Made by a program: the position numbers and the translations under genes
In this document: positions 38,633 through 51,745 of the stretch, in pieces
Numbering within the stretch: the first letter of the stretch is position 1
Layout: the number at the start of each line of letters is the position of its first letter
Notes under the pieces: generated by a model
What the model saw: the letters and a program-made list of their open reading frames with translations, nothing else
Told to the model about the DNA's origin: nothing
Database searches by the model: none
Source: Trichoplax adhaerens
Lineage: Eukaryota; Placozoa; Uniplacotomia; Trichoplacea; Trichoplacidae
Length of the DNA: 64,000 bases
Direction of reading: 5' to 3'
Assembly (NCBI RefSeq): GCF_000150275.1
Contig: NW_002060978.1
Coordinates: 186,001 to 250,000 of the forward strand

Positions 38633-40702
38633 ACGTAAGCTAATGTTATGAATTGCATATTTGCTATAAAAATAATTAAAACGATGTTGATAGGGTTAAG
38701 CCTTTTTACAATTTTGTAATATTTGTTATATATTGAAGCTGATAAATTGCTATATCACCCAGATATCAGCTATCACTGTCACTGTTTATTGTAGTATGAA
38801 GTTAATTAATCACCAGGGACTTCTCGAAATTTCAGGGAAAATAAATGAGAAATTCCTATAATTAATAAATTTGATATAACTGTATGAGTTATATCAGGAT
38901 TTGTTAGACTACTGAAGCCGTACTTGATCTATGGATATGGAGAGAGATCTGTATGTTAGTAAATCAATGATGACAAGAATCAGGAATTAAATAGAATTAG
39001 AGTTCGTCATTTTCGATTCGATGTTACGATCAAATGATACGGGATATATCCCGCTGGAATTGGTTATGAGAAAAGAAATCAGTAAAGGAGCTAAATCATA
39101 CAGCATACTGTATAATTGGGCCTTCAGTCGGAGTAGCTCCTGCTATTAGCCAATACAATAACATCACTCCATCTAGGTATTTACTGAACTGTGTTTACAT
39201 TTACAAAAACCCTATATTAAATTTGCAACAAAGACATTTCTAAATTCCCTGACAGCAAGTAGAAAGATACTAATCATATTCGCGAGATCTGTATATGCGC
39301 GTAATTATACAATAAAGGAAATGTGACAGAAAGAGCAATCAATATGATACAACTGTTAAATAGCTAAATTTCGATATCTGTGATCAGAAGAGGAAAAGTG
39401 GTAACATTAGACAGTTTTGGACCAGTATAAACAAACGTAGCCGTAATGATGCAAATAGCAATAGTTGATATCGAGGTTAATTTAGGTAAGATTAAAATGC
39501 GACTGTATATATACTCACACAGTTTTGATCCACATATGTGCACGTCTTAAAATCTTAAAACTATATAAAGGGCTAGATATCTTACTTATAAAAAAGTCTC
39601 CGTTAAGTTCGTGTAAAGAACACTATGCAACTCCACTACCTGGTTCAATAAAAGCCTAGACCTTAAACGCTCTTATTTATCTGTTACTGGCAGTGGATAT
39701 TAGAACAAGTTAATTTCCCCCACTGTAGGCCAGTGAGAGTGAAACTAAGATCAACTAGGAGTAGAGAGTACAATTTTGGTCTACTCACAAAGGCTGACTA
39801 GTGACAAAACATATACGTATATATATATAATATCACATTGAATGGAAGCAGTTTAGATTTTAAAATCTTTAGTATGAAAGATGATTGATGTGGACAACAT
39901 GACCGCGTCCAGGCAAATTCAACGTGCTGGTTTCTGAAGATTAGTGATTACTTTGAATCATCAGGTAATACTAATTCATCTATCTACCTATTTGCTATTT
40001 TACTGCTTAAATTACCTCCTACGATGATTTTAAAGAAAAAGAGGAATTGGCTATCCACTGATGTAAATTTTTTCGCATAAATTAAGCGATCTGCTTAATT
40101 TAAACTATGAAGTTATCTTCTTCCCTAGCGGGGTTAATGACAATCTGCCTCAAAATTATATACTATTATCTTCTTTTCGTTATAAGTAGGATGAAATTCA
40201 TATCTAAATTACGTTCGTCCTACTGTCTTTCTTCTCATGCTAAACGTTAGAGTTAGATTGAATATCTACATTCGTACTAGATCTGTTCCCTTCCTCCTTA
40301 TATACAATGCATGTTTCAGCTATTCCTAAGTGATAGTATAATGTACTCATCGGGTTTTAAAGGAAATATTGCATATCAAATTTAGTAAGCGAAAACGAGC
40401 TTTAAAGTAATTTTTATGCATCGATATGATATTCACAAGACCATCGTGAAGCACTGTACTAGGTATTGTTGAATTTTGTATTTTTACTTTTATTAAAACT
40501 AAAAAAGTTACTGTTTCCACCTTCTAAGTCATTTTACGCAGTAAATTCGAGACCCGAAGCAAATGATTCAAATTCTTTTCATAGTTTAAACTTTAATTTA
40601 CTGGAAAAAATGAAAATTTGCATCATTAATACTTCAAGACACTTACATAGTCTAATTAAATGTCATTTTTCATCAGTGACATTCATTTTTACATAGTTAC
40701 TC
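38633..40702. other. Intergenic within the thioredoxin array
   Basis: No gene is supported. The last 160 bases (from about 40545) belong to the block shared downstream of array members, with ATGAAAATTTG followed by AATACTTCAAGACAC. A short alternating TA tract lies near 39815-39832. Confidence 0.4.
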
Positions 40703-41855
40703 TCAAAACTGATAAGTTTTCTTTGCAAAGATCGCTTCTTTCCCTTTGTGTTTTTCAATTACACTTTTAAGTTGTACTTCGTTTGCTCCAACAACTTCGT
40801 CAACCTGTACAGATAAAATTTTAATACTGACAAGTAAGATTGATGACATGAAAGGTTATATTGATGCAATCTTTTTATGTGAAATAGTTAAGGCTTTATG
40901 TCAAAGTACTCGTTATGAAATACCTTTTCTCCACTTTTGTAAAACTGAAATGTTGGCATGGCACTGATATTGCAATCTTCGGATATATCCTAATTACGGA
41001 AAATAGATTATTAACGCTGATTATACTACTATAATTAAGTCAGTCCAATAGAAATTAGATCCAGTGGCGTAGACAAAACAGATTAAATTAAGAATTACTA
41101 TTACGTCGATTGCCTTGAGAAGTTTAGCAATTTCGCCCGTAATATAATAGCATATTTCGACAAGAAAATGATTAATTAACACTGAATGATAAGTAAAGAT
41201 TATAGGCTATCGCTCTGTTACCCTACGATAAATCTATTTAATGTCTAAAAATTCTATTATTACAGATGTAACTATCGATGCTTACACTATTTTGATCAAC
41301 ATTAACCTTCAAGAATATAACATTGCTATATATCGGGACGTTGCTCAGATTCTAAATATAGGTAAATTTAGTAGAAGATGAACAGATTGACACAAATCAA
41401 ATCTGTGCAGTGCAACTTTAAAAATAAATTACTCATTGTTCGTAATATGAAATCACACCAATCTTCACCTCAAATTTTGGCCCTATCATACGGCATGGAC
41501 CACACCAAACTGTATAAAAATCGATCACTACTAATTTATTTTTAGATAATTGAATGTAACCGACCAATTCCTCCTAATGAATTATTAAAAAGATATAATT
41601 AAGAACAACAAATTAGTTTTAAGGCGAAAACGATCCTTCTCGTAGCTATTTTAGATAGCATAAAGTGAAATCTGTTCCTTCTATCAATACGAGTAACAAG
41701 TAGCTATATTATAGGTTATAGCCCTAGAACGATTAAATTAATACCTTGTTACGTTTATTTGTCACTAATATAATCGAAAACGACAAACTAAAAATATCAA
41801 GCAATGAATAAAACAAATGTAATCTTACCTTTGTTTCTATTGATTTTACGCCCAT
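40703..41855 (-). CDS. Thioredoxin, copy 2
   Basis: Five exons: 41855-41829, 41573-41469, 41351-41286, 40989-40924 and 40804-40703, with intron positions identical to copy 1. The 121-residue product keeps VVIDFYTVWCGPCRM with Cys33/Cys36, NVIFLKVNVDQ, and [14 protein letters not shown] with the cis-proline at 78. The last exon encodes VVGANEVQLKSVIEKHKG and then about a dozen extra residues ending TYQF, longer than standard thioredoxins. That tail aligns at DNA level with the tail of copy 3. The enzyme should be active. The lineage-specific tail is unusual for the family. Confidence 0.92.
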
Positions 41856-42060
41856 TTTCACGATCGTTAACTTACCAACTAATGCAGCATGAACTTTTCT
41901 TTAATCCTAGCCGTCAATATCTATAATTCAGATTGTGACATACGCTATAGTGGATAAAAATTTAAATCTGGCCTCAATTACCCGTATAGCTACGATTTTA
42001 AAAAACTCGTACAAGATTGTTTTGTTTTTCCTTAAACAGGGATTTATTCTTCTATTTTAG

Positions 42061-42086
42061 TTTTTTTTTATATTTCAATTACTTCC
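42061..42086 (-). promoter_or_regulatory. Shared upstream element of thioredoxin copy 2
   Basis: A diverged form of the element seen before the other copies: on the minus strand GGAAGTAATTGAAATATAAA, about 210 bases before the ATG. Assignment rests only on position and similarity. Confidence 0.3.
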
Positions 42087-43025
42087 AATAAAACTAAACC
42101 TTAAAAGCGACCCCCTACCGACGATACTATTGTCGGCAGATAACGTGTCTTTCGTTCACTAAAGACTATATCGTGTATCTGAGTAAAGCCCCCTTCTTAA
42201 CGTTCATTTTTGATGACATTGCTATGAAAACCTTATACTAGTTTATCAATCTTCTCCTTAATGATATAACTTTAATGGCATATCTGTAACTTAATAATCA
42301 AGAATTTCGTCCTTCTGTTAAAATCTTGACTTTTTAATTAATGGATAGAATTATTTAAGAAATCCGCAGTTTATATTATTAGAGAAATATTATGATGTCA
42401 ATCGGTGGATGCATTAGCCTTAAAGATACTCTACTACATCATAGATGCATTAATGATTGCCATTAGCCATCGATTTATCGTTTGCTCTACATCAGTCTAT
42501 TAAATCACTAATTTTACCAACTATCGGATACTATGTTTAACTGTGTCACAGTTATAAGCTAGGAAAGGATAATAATCATTCCTTAGCTAGTCTTTCTATT
42601 AACTAAGTACTGTCTGTACACTAATGGCCAACAATACTTCTGAGATTTAATACATTAAAATCCGAATTGTGGAAAAACTACCATATCTCTTAAATTCTCA
42701 ACAACATGCAGGCTCATTTAAAAGCTATTTGCGGGCTCTTCCAAATAAATAGGTTTTCTAGTCACCAAGTATGCCATTTCATCTTATCAGCTTTTATCGA
42801 TGAATTTATTTATCAAGCAAAGTTGACTGTTTCGCGTCTTACGAGGCTTTCTTTCCTTCATATTGCCTCAGAATCTCAAACATGTACCTACTGAATTACT
42901 CGTAAGGACTACAATCTATTAATAAGGTGCGTTTCTAANATTGATTTTGATTAATAAATGGAGCAACTAATACAATTTGTCATCCATAAAATATGCCAAT
43001 AGTACCCACGTTAATAATCAGTACG

Positions 43026-43075
43026 NNNNNNNNNNNNNNNNNNNNNNNNNNNNNNNNNNNNNNNNNNNNNNNNNN
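43026..43075. other. Assembly gap (50 Ns)
   Basis: Fifty consecutive undetermined bases. The open frame that spans the gap is an artefact. Round-number N runs usually mark a gap of uncertain size. Confidence 0.97.
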
Positions 43076-44416
43076 CTTCTATTTGGATATACTGTATTTT
43101 AATATAGCACTGACTTTTTATGACAGTGACACTTATACACATACTGAAATTATAATAGTTATAATAGGGAATGCAAATCATCTGCTTACAGTTCGAATCA
43201 TTGTGATTGTAATTTACTTATGGTAGACTGTAAATTATCATGGAAATGTTCCGTGATAGGACATATCGTAATCTGACTATTCTGTATTAGTCATTACATG
43301 TCTATGTTCGTAAATACTGTTGTCTGCATTAAGGGAGCAGTAGCTAAAATTAATATCTAATTCAGTAAATGATTCTAATGTTAATTGTATTAACTATGAC
43401 TCATGAACTATTGAGGAATAGTATATAAATGCAGTATATCGTGAAATAAAGAAGAATTGTCCAACTTAGTGTTTAACGTAAAATACGAGGCGTTTAAGTC
43501 TTTGTGTAGTCTGCTAGTAGAGCAAAAGTGTTTGTGATAGTGCAGATATCGTTCCTTGATACGTGGTTCAAGGAATTGACTTATTGATCGTATATTGCGT
43601 TATCTTGTTGCAAAGCTGTTTTGTGACAAGAACTTACGAATATAATGATTAAAAGAGTGTCATTTTCCTAGAACATTGGATTTAATTATAATTATTGTAC
43701 AGACCGTTTGTAGCTACAGCACTAAGCAGCACATTGTTCTCTCCTTTTCTGATTTAATAGTAACAGTAATAAACGGTAAATTGCTACCTTTAGTAGGTTG
43801 CCACTATTTCATTTAAAATTCATAACCTATTGGCTCAAGCAAGGAATACACTCTTCTTAACATAGTCTCTGAAGTAGCAATTTTTAAACTAAAGTTTCTC
43901 GCGGTATATTATTTTTGGGACCTGATTTTTATACAAGTAACTGTTATGATTATATTCTGTGCTAGTAATGTGGATCTAGCCTAATAGCTTTCTGCTATTA
44001 CCAAGAGTAAGAGCGCGTACATTACTATGGAATTAAAAGTTTAAAAATGATATTAAGAAATCATGCAATAATGCTTTAATATATGTTGCATAAGGGTTCA
44101 ACAACGGCCTATCAGCTAAATTCTCAAGAAATCTTTCAAGTAACAAGTTTGCAAGCCAAGAAAAATTTATAAATAGTTTTATATTGTTTATTGCTATCTA
44201 AAGGCTATCGTCTATCGATTATATCAGCACATATTTACGTAGTACATTTTGTATCCCAAGTAATCAACCGCTGGAAGATTCCTTTCATGAGCTGATCTTC
44301 GAATTACTGCAATAAAAGATGAAAATTTGTATCGTTAAATACTTTAAGACACTAAAATAACTCTAACTAGTGCTTTTTGCTACCATTTCAAATCAATATC
44401 ATCTCATGTTTACGTA

Positions 44417-45981
44417 TTAAAGTAACAGATAAGTTAATTTTATCTTATTTATATTTTTCACCTTATTGCTTTCAATCTTTTTTTTAAGCTTCTCTTCGCT
44501 AGCTCCTGTCAATTCGTCAATCTGTATGAGGAAATTTAAATGTAATAAATATCAGAATTACTGAGATGTTATTCTATCGGGTTAAAGCTATTACTGGTGA
44601 TGTACCGATACTTGATTATACGGATAGCTATATTTGATATACTTTGGTTACTTTGAATAGACATTATCGTGACGCTAATATTAGATGATTGCTGACTACT
44701 ATATTAGATATTGTTGATGACTAATAGTAGCCAGTTGACTAATTATGGTACCAGATTTATGTATCTAGAACACCGTAGTTGTTAAGATGCCCTTCGGAGA
44801 AAGGGCCTGGACGTAAATTGCAAAGTAGTGACATCTTAAGTAGAATAATTTAGATTGTAGAAAATAATGATGTACTATTACTGAAAAGTAATTTGTTTGA
44901 TGACTCATGTCTGATCGAAGATTAATCAAGTCGTCATAAGTGGATTTAACGAAATTTTTATAAGAACTGCAGAGATGAGCTCAAGGAGAGAAAAAACTTC
45001 ACTTCGGTTTGAGCTTGGAATAATTTAGATTTTAGACTGGGTTCTTGTAGTAATTAATTATTGCTCTACTATTCCTAAAACTTGCAATAAGAGCCATTTA
45101 GAAAATATCATTTAACAAAGAAAATTATCGTGAGACGCATTTATTACACTATGATGTACTCATTCTGCAAGAAAGTCTTTACTATGAGAGAGTAATTTTA
45201 TAAAACCTTTTTTCCATTTTTGTAAAATTGAAAAGTTGGCATTGCACTGATTGCACAATCTTCGGAAACTTCCTATTTTAAGATATGATAATAGCTCAGC
45301 ACTACTGATTAAGTAGAATGATTGGACAAAATAACGTGACCAAAACAGACTAAAATAACCATTTCCTCGATATTGAGGGCTTGAGAAAATTTCACATTTG
45401 TACTGTAACTATTAAAACTTACGGAGTTTTGATCCACGTCAACCTTCATAAATTTAACATCACTAAATTGCTGACTCATTTCCTAGATAGGGTAAATTGG
45501 GCAAAAGACCAGAAATTGTCATAAATCAAAGGCTTGTACTATTAATGCTAAGTCATTATACAGAAAATGAAATTATTACTAATATTTACCTCAAACTTTG
45601 GACTTATCATACGACATGGACCACACCAAGTGGCATAAAAGTCAATCACCACTAAAGTACTTCCAAATTTTGTAATTGCTTCATCAAATTCATCCTAGTA
45701 AGCCATTAAAATGATATGATTAGGACAATAAATTAACTTTAAGACAGCAACGATAGTTGTATGTAAGGAAATTTTTACAAGTAGCGAAAAAATCAATCTT
45801 TTTTCTGGATATGAATAATTTCTAAATGAATTTGTGGATTATAGCTAAGATACAATTAAAATATAGCAGTATATATATATATTTATTCCTCACTAATACA
45901 ATTTTAAACGACAATTCAAAATACTAAAAAGAAAAGCCAAAAATGTAACTTTACCTTAGTCAGCAAAGGTTGTACGCCCAT
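44417..45981 (-). CDS. Thioredoxin, copy 3
   Basis: Five exons: 45981-45955, 45694-45590, 45482-45423, 45272-45207 and 44521-44417, all phase 0 with GT/AG borders. The 120-residue product has [15 protein letters not shown] with Cys33/Cys36, [12 protein letters not shown], and [15 protein letters not shown] with the cis-proline at 76. Exon 3 is two codons shorter than in copies 1 and 2. The last helix ([12 protein letters not shown]) is followed by a basic/hydrophobic tail of about 17 residues ending TYLLL, partly alignable with the tail of copy 2 and otherwise unlike known thioredoxins. Intron 4 is the longest of the gene (about 685 bases). Redox activity is expected. Confidence 0.92.
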
Positions 45982-48837
45982 CTTGTCGATCGTTGAATAA
46001 TTTGCTAATGCTGTACTAGTAATACAAAGTAAATTTACTCTTACTTAATGCTAGATTTTATAATACAGTATGAATTATATCTATTGATTAGCTACCGCTA
46101 AACCTACTTAGCAGTCGGTAGTATTTTAGAAACTTATATGAAACAATCTTATTATTAGTTATGAATAAAACGTTGATCCTTTTATTGGTTTGTTTTTATT
46201 TTTTATTTAAATTACTTCTTCATATGAAACCAGAATATGAAAGACCTCCACTCTCGTACTGATGACATTGTATAAAGTTGCATTGTGTTTTATTTCCTCT
46301 AGAGACGGTATCGAAAGGTCATGAAAAGGCCTCTTTTCGGCATTCTCTTTTGACAACAGTAATATGACGGCCTAAGGCTACTTTATCGCTTTCCTACCGT
46401 CTGGTATGATCTCAAAAGTACAAATGGGACATGGGACTTGTCGAAATAGTAATTTCTTCTTCAATAATAATCGAGAGCATTACATGCAAATAAAATTTGA
46501 AAAATCCATGGTTTACATTGTTAGAGAAATTGATGGAGTAGCTTGGACAGTAAGATCCGCAAAAAGATGCTCTTACTTTATTGAATTGTAGATGACTACT
46601 GCCGTGTTCTAATGAACTATACGGTGTTTAATAAATTTTAAATCACCTATCTTCTCATTTTTACTGATGCTTAAAATTATTCTATTACGATTATACACAA
46701 AGCTATCATTTTAATTGTATTATAGTTTTGAAATTAATCATCAATTTGTCAGAATTGGTCAAGATAATCATATTTGATAGTGAATTAAAATGATAATGTA
46801 TAAGGCTATGCAACGCAATATACGATATTACCATTTTAGTTAACTACGGTACTAAATATTCTGGAAGTAGCTACTGTAGGGACGATGCCACCAATATGGA
46901 TATATCTAAATGTCTATTAATTATAATTGTTTATCGTCAGTACGTCACAACGGTTGACTAGTGCGCCGTATTAGAGATACTGCTAACATATAAAAAGGAA
47001 GGATAGAATTATCTGCTAAATTGTTTGCCTAGAACTACTATAGCTGATCAATTTTACTATCGATCGGTGAATGTTCTCTAAATACAGTAGTAAGTAGTTT
47101 AGTATCATAAATCATGTTTACAGTGGCCTTACCTTGCCTTAATATAATCTACTGGGTTTTAGTAAGAGTCTCAACGGAGCCTCTGGAATGTTGTGATATG
47201 AAAGATAAATAATTGCTTCCTAGACAGAATATTGTAGCATGAAATATAAGTAATTGATTTCGCGATCATGGCCGCAGTCAGCTTGATTGAATGTTATTTA
47301 TTAATATAGATCTACATTAGAGTTAGTGTGTTGATGCAGCAATTTAAAGATTATAGTTGGATTAATTTTCAGAGCTTGACAGATAATGTGTTCGCTATAT
47401 GCTTGTGTGTTCAAGCAAGGTACCTCGTCGATTTTTCCAAAGTTATCGAAAAAAAGTGAAAGAAGCACAATTCTTCCGTTAGTAAATTATTTATTCTAAT
47501 TAGAGCTTAAAGGACTACAATAGTCTCGTCAAACCGTATATAGGATTTACTGTTCAATATGCGGGAAACTATATTTTGCACTAGCTTTGCGTAAACTTGC
47601 GATTAAAGAGATTAATTATTCTCGAATGCCTTTTGATTTTCGCTTAAAAGTAAAATTAATCAAGGGCTATGCATTTGCAGTAATCCTAAATAGAAATGAG
47701 GAGATTTTAATAAAATTTAGGCGATGTGCGTAAAGAACTACTATATCAAAGAATTAGCGAAGAAAGCGTTAGTTCACAACAGATACTGTACTGTTATGAC
47801 ATTGACTAAACATATCTACTGCAGAATAGAACTGAACCAGTCTTTTAACTGAAGAAAGTTTTGTTCGAATGTTCTGAACGGTAATTAGTGACTGTATTCT
47901 TTTCTTAATCAAATATATAGACTATATTCCTGCCGACGACCGAAGCCAACACAAGGGGAATATTGATCATGATTCAATAAAAGAGATTCGCTTTCAAGTT
48001 GGGTAGACTAGAACAGTTACTTTAATGATGCGGTAGGACGGATATTAAAGAAACATTTCACATACGAATCTACAAATTTTATTTATGCGAGCATAAAGTA
48101 TTAAGAGTAGACAATACAATAATTAATTGCAAACAAGAATTTAATGTTAATGGATGGTATTTATAGCAATATCCTTAATAGAGCAAACAATTTTAGATAT
48201 GCCATGATTACTACCACTCATGAAGTGTAAGATCAATTACTTTGCAGAGCCTTGAGGCTCTAGTTGCTATACTAGGATATGTATACTGTACAGTGTAAGC
48301 CGCTATTTCAAGAATATTCACAAGTGTACCATCGGCGAGACTATAAAAAGCGGAGCACTAGCTTAGCTTCTCAGTTCCAGTTAGTCATTTGCAGGATCTT
48401 GTGACTATTATTGCTAAGAATATTCTTACGTTTTTCTTTAGTACATTTTACGACTAAGGTTAACGAAAATAAAGTAAAGTATTTAAACCTATTACTCAAT
48501 AGTAGTTTTTGTGTAGCTGAGAGTTAGTTCAACTACGATAGGTCCCTAAGTTAGTTGGGAACACAAGTACTAGTGAAGATAGTGTTTAAGACCCGGTTTC
48601 TTGTTACAAAGAAGAAGATTTGCAACAACTATTTTAGTCTAGGTAAATGAATCTGAGAATGATTCCTCTATCAGTCTACACCTTAATTTACTGACAGTAA
48701 AATTAATGAAATTTTATACTGTTGAATACTTGTAGACATATACCTCACTGACCGAAGATAATTACTGTAATTCCGTATTAAATCATGTCATGCTATGCTA
48801 CTCATATACACGGATAACGTAACTAGGCCCAATCTCT
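45982..48837. other. Intergenic within the thioredoxin array
   Basis: No gene is supported. The copy 3 upstream element is at about 46195-46221. The block at about 48638-48745 (TAGGTAAATGAATCTGAGAA and onward) is the diverged relative of the repeat at 36 kb and marks the downstream end of copy 4. The 61-codon frame at 46406-46591 has no recognisable feature. Confidence 0.4.
46195..46221 (-). promoter_or_regulatory. Shared upstream element of thioredoxin copy 3
   Basis: The minus strand reads GAAGAAGTAATTTAAATAAA, identical to the copy 1 core over 20 bases, about 215 bases before the ATG. Retention of an identical core where surrounding DNA has diverged suggests a promoter element. Confidence 0.42.
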
Positions 48838-50035
48838 TTACTTCCAGTAGTTAAGTTTAGCAATAAGTTTTTCTTCACTAGCTCCAATCAGTCGATCAAT
48901 CTACCACGGTAAAATTTTAATGCAGATAAACATTATAAATGATTATGTGCTATCATGTCACGAGTATAAAAAATACGTATTATACAATTTTTACTGTGAA
49001 ATGTTATTGTAATGAGTGATAAATTCTGTAATACCTTCACGCCATATTTTAAAAATTGGAATACTGGCAAAGCTCCGATATTGTAAGCTTCAGCAGTAGC
49101 CTATTTTAAAGAAATATAGATCAGCATCATCGGTCAAGTGAAGAGTTAAAAGGTAATTGGATGGGACATTGTAGTTTAAATAGAAGATGATTTTTTTGAT
49201 ATTAACTGTATTAACTCAAAATTTTACATAACATTTTGACCTTAATGCAATCGACATTCAGTATAAAAAACTTAGTGCCTCTTAATGACGTAAAAAGAAT
49301 ATGCTTGATCCTTCATCCGCTGTAGGAAAGCTATTCGAAGTCCGGAAATTTTATTATTACGGTACAACAAGCCATACTTATGCTATTCTGGTCAACATTA
49401 ACTTTTAGAAATACAACATTGCTGTCTGTGGATTTTTGACTCAGCGCCTAACATAGACAAATTCGACAATAGATAAAGAAACTATTACAAATCAAGTCTC
49501 TACTAAACAGCATAACTTATGCAATCATTGATTGTCCTTCAAATGAAATTTACACTCATCTTTTACCGTAAACTTTTGGCCTATCAGACGGCATGGACCT
49601 CACCATCGGTGTAAAAGTTGACGACAACTAACTTACTACCAGTTGATGCAATTTTATTATCAAAAGTATGCTAGACGGCAATGAAATAGATACGTTTAAA
49701 GACAGAATAACCAATTTATTTTATTTTATGACGATAGCGATTAAGGTACATCCCACAGAATTTTACTTCAAAAGCTAAATTATCCGTATATATGAGTATA
49801 CGTGCATACATACTGCGTTATCAATCCTTTTCTTGATACCATTATGATATCCTAAGTTATAGCCTATATACTGTACAACTCTAGAAAAACTGTACTATTC
49901 TGTATCTTTTTTCTCCCCTAGTAAATCTTAGACGTCAATCAGAAATATTATAAAGGAAAAATGTAGAAATTAAATAAAAAAACGAAATCTCACCTTGCTA
50001 TCCACAGCTGTAACTGCCCTTTCCATCGTGTACAT
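48838..50035 (-). pseudogene. Thioredoxin pseudogene, copy 4
   Basis: All five exon remnants lie in register: 50035-49994, 49670-49567, 49447-49382, 49100-49035 and 48900-48838. Exon 2 is 104 instead of 105 bases, with a one-base deletion just before the active site. The codon for the first catalytic Cys has become TGA (49602-49600) in the ancestral frame. The donor after exon 3 reads AT instead of GT. In exon 4 the partner of the SMPTF motif reads ALPVF, although the proline survives. With a frameshift, a lost nucleophile codon and a broken splice site it should not make a thioredoxin. Confidence 0.88.
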
Positions 50036-51589
50036 CGTGAAACCACAATATGGAAAGAAAAATATTAATGAAATGAAGAAATACAATTGCGCCATACCAG
50101 CCATAGTTTGACAACTATCTTAATCACTAACGAAACAGTTACGGTAATTTGATAAAGCAATCTCAGATTAGCTCCGAGTTATACTTTCAAAATACACATC
50201 AGGGTCAAAAATTGATTGTTTGATCGGTATTTATTTTCCTTTTAAATTGCCTCTCCTATGGGTTATGACAAATCTTCTTGTACTCCTCCTCATTGCCCTC
50301 CGTCATGGCAAGGTTGAGGTGTTTTTGTCTTCTCATTCTTAATTAATGGTCTGCTAGTTGTCTATGAGAACTCCTTTGACATCGTTACCACAACATCTAC
50401 AAGCTACTTTATCTTATTATTCTTAGAAACTGCATGAAAATAAAGCTAAGACTAGACTCGAGAATTGTTTTCAACAATTGCTCTCTCTTAATTTTATAAT
50501 TGAGGAAATTCTTAGGAACCATTCCTCTTTCTATCAATTCTGTTATATCCGCGTGTACTGGCTGTCTTAAAGTTATCGATAGTTAGAAATCAAATGCTGT
50601 TCGAAATTCTTCTTCAGCCAGTAATTAGAATTAATCGATGTCCAGCAATTATAAAATTAAAAATTCTTAGACTTAAACACTAAATATCGTTCTTCAAGTG
50701 GTTGATTTTCAATCACACTTTAATGCAGAAATTTACCGATTGCAACTTGCAACCATGACTGCAATGGTAAGAAATAGTCTGAGGGGTACCCGGAGTTGAC
50801 CGGTAATGAAGGTACCCATTGGCAGGGTTGATGATGGAAAAACATTTGAAATTATACTTCAAAAGCACTCTTGAAAACCTCACTTGCTTTCTTTGCTAGT
50901 AAAATTAGCTGTCATAGTAATAGGACGACAGCGTTAGTAGTCAGTTATAGGATAGGCCTTCCTTTACTGAATGATTAATGTAAGTACAGGTTTGCGAATA
51001 CAACTGAGTATCAAGGTGGTTACGTTTACTTGTATACCTTTACTTGTGAGGCTTGCCTATCTTATCGAAACAAGACAGTATGATTTTATTTATATGCTAT
51101 CTACAAATCCAATGCCAATTATCCACTTAGTCTAAGATATTACAAATAGGCGAATAATTGAACCGAAGAGTAATACAGTCATGATACTTATATGACAGTC
51201 TTGTTTCTCAAATCTAATCTTTTTACCGGTTAATATCACTCCTAAAATGACATAACTAGATGGTAAGCATAAGATAATTCAAATCTATGATAGGATAGAA
51301 AAGACAGTGCTACCCTTTACAATGTGATGAATTAGAAGAATTTTAGCGTTAGTTTGGGCGCGTTGTTTTAGCCCGGCAAATGGAGTAATTTAGGGAAAAA
51401 TTTAGGTTTAGACTCATTTCGGCAACGCGGTAGAGTTCATGCATGCGATCTGGACATCTACGCGTATATGATATACGTATAAGTAGTGAAGCTTTTCTTT
51501 TTACAGTACGGTCTATCCGATCCGAATGGTCATACTGGATGGGAATCTTCATTGTACGTACGGTTAAGGAGTATCCTGAACGCTTTACT
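50036..51589. other. Intergenic upstream of the thioredoxin array
   Basis: A weak relative of the shared upstream element (TTTATTTTCCTTTTAAATTG) is at 50231-50250. Overlapping short frames on both strands at 51349-51677 have no recognisable product and surround small palindromes such as the one near 51460-51482. No gene is supported. Confidence 0.35.
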
Positions 51590-51641
51590 CTATGGACTAT
51601 TGAAATTAAATTATTTAAATGGATATTTTAATAGTCCATGT
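51590..51641. repeat. Foldback with TAGTCCAT ends
   Basis: Perfect 10-base arms ATGGACTATT (51592-51601) and AATAGTCCAT (51630-51639) extend imperfectly to about 16 bases each and enclose an AT-rich loop. The arm sequence recurs next to the 51.8/52.3-kb repeats and in the foldback at 60.36 kb, which suggests a family of small foldback elements. Confidence 0.55.
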
Positions 51642-51745
51642 CTATGCGCCTATGTGAAACGCTATCGTTCATTTTAAGCTAGCTGCTGACCCTTATTCAT
51701 AGTGATCATGAATCTATGCAAGAAGTCATTCAGTGCCTAATTGCG

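Larger units (their letters stand above)
41856..44416. other. Intergenic with assembly gap
   Basis: The flank nearest copy 2 carries the shared upstream element (TATTTCAATTACTTCC near 42071-42086). The rest shows no supported gene. A single N is at 42939. The block near 44270-44345 is the shared downstream sequence of copy 3. Confidence 0.4.

Noticed and set aside
42993-43226. 77-codon frame spanning the N run
   Set aside because: It runs through undetermined bases, so it is an artefact of the gap.
49567-49670. TGA at the catalytic Cys as selenocysteine in a seleno-thioredoxin
   Set aside because: A one-base deletion puts the upstream half of the exon in a different frame, and the donor after exon 3 is broken, so a pseudogene explains it better.
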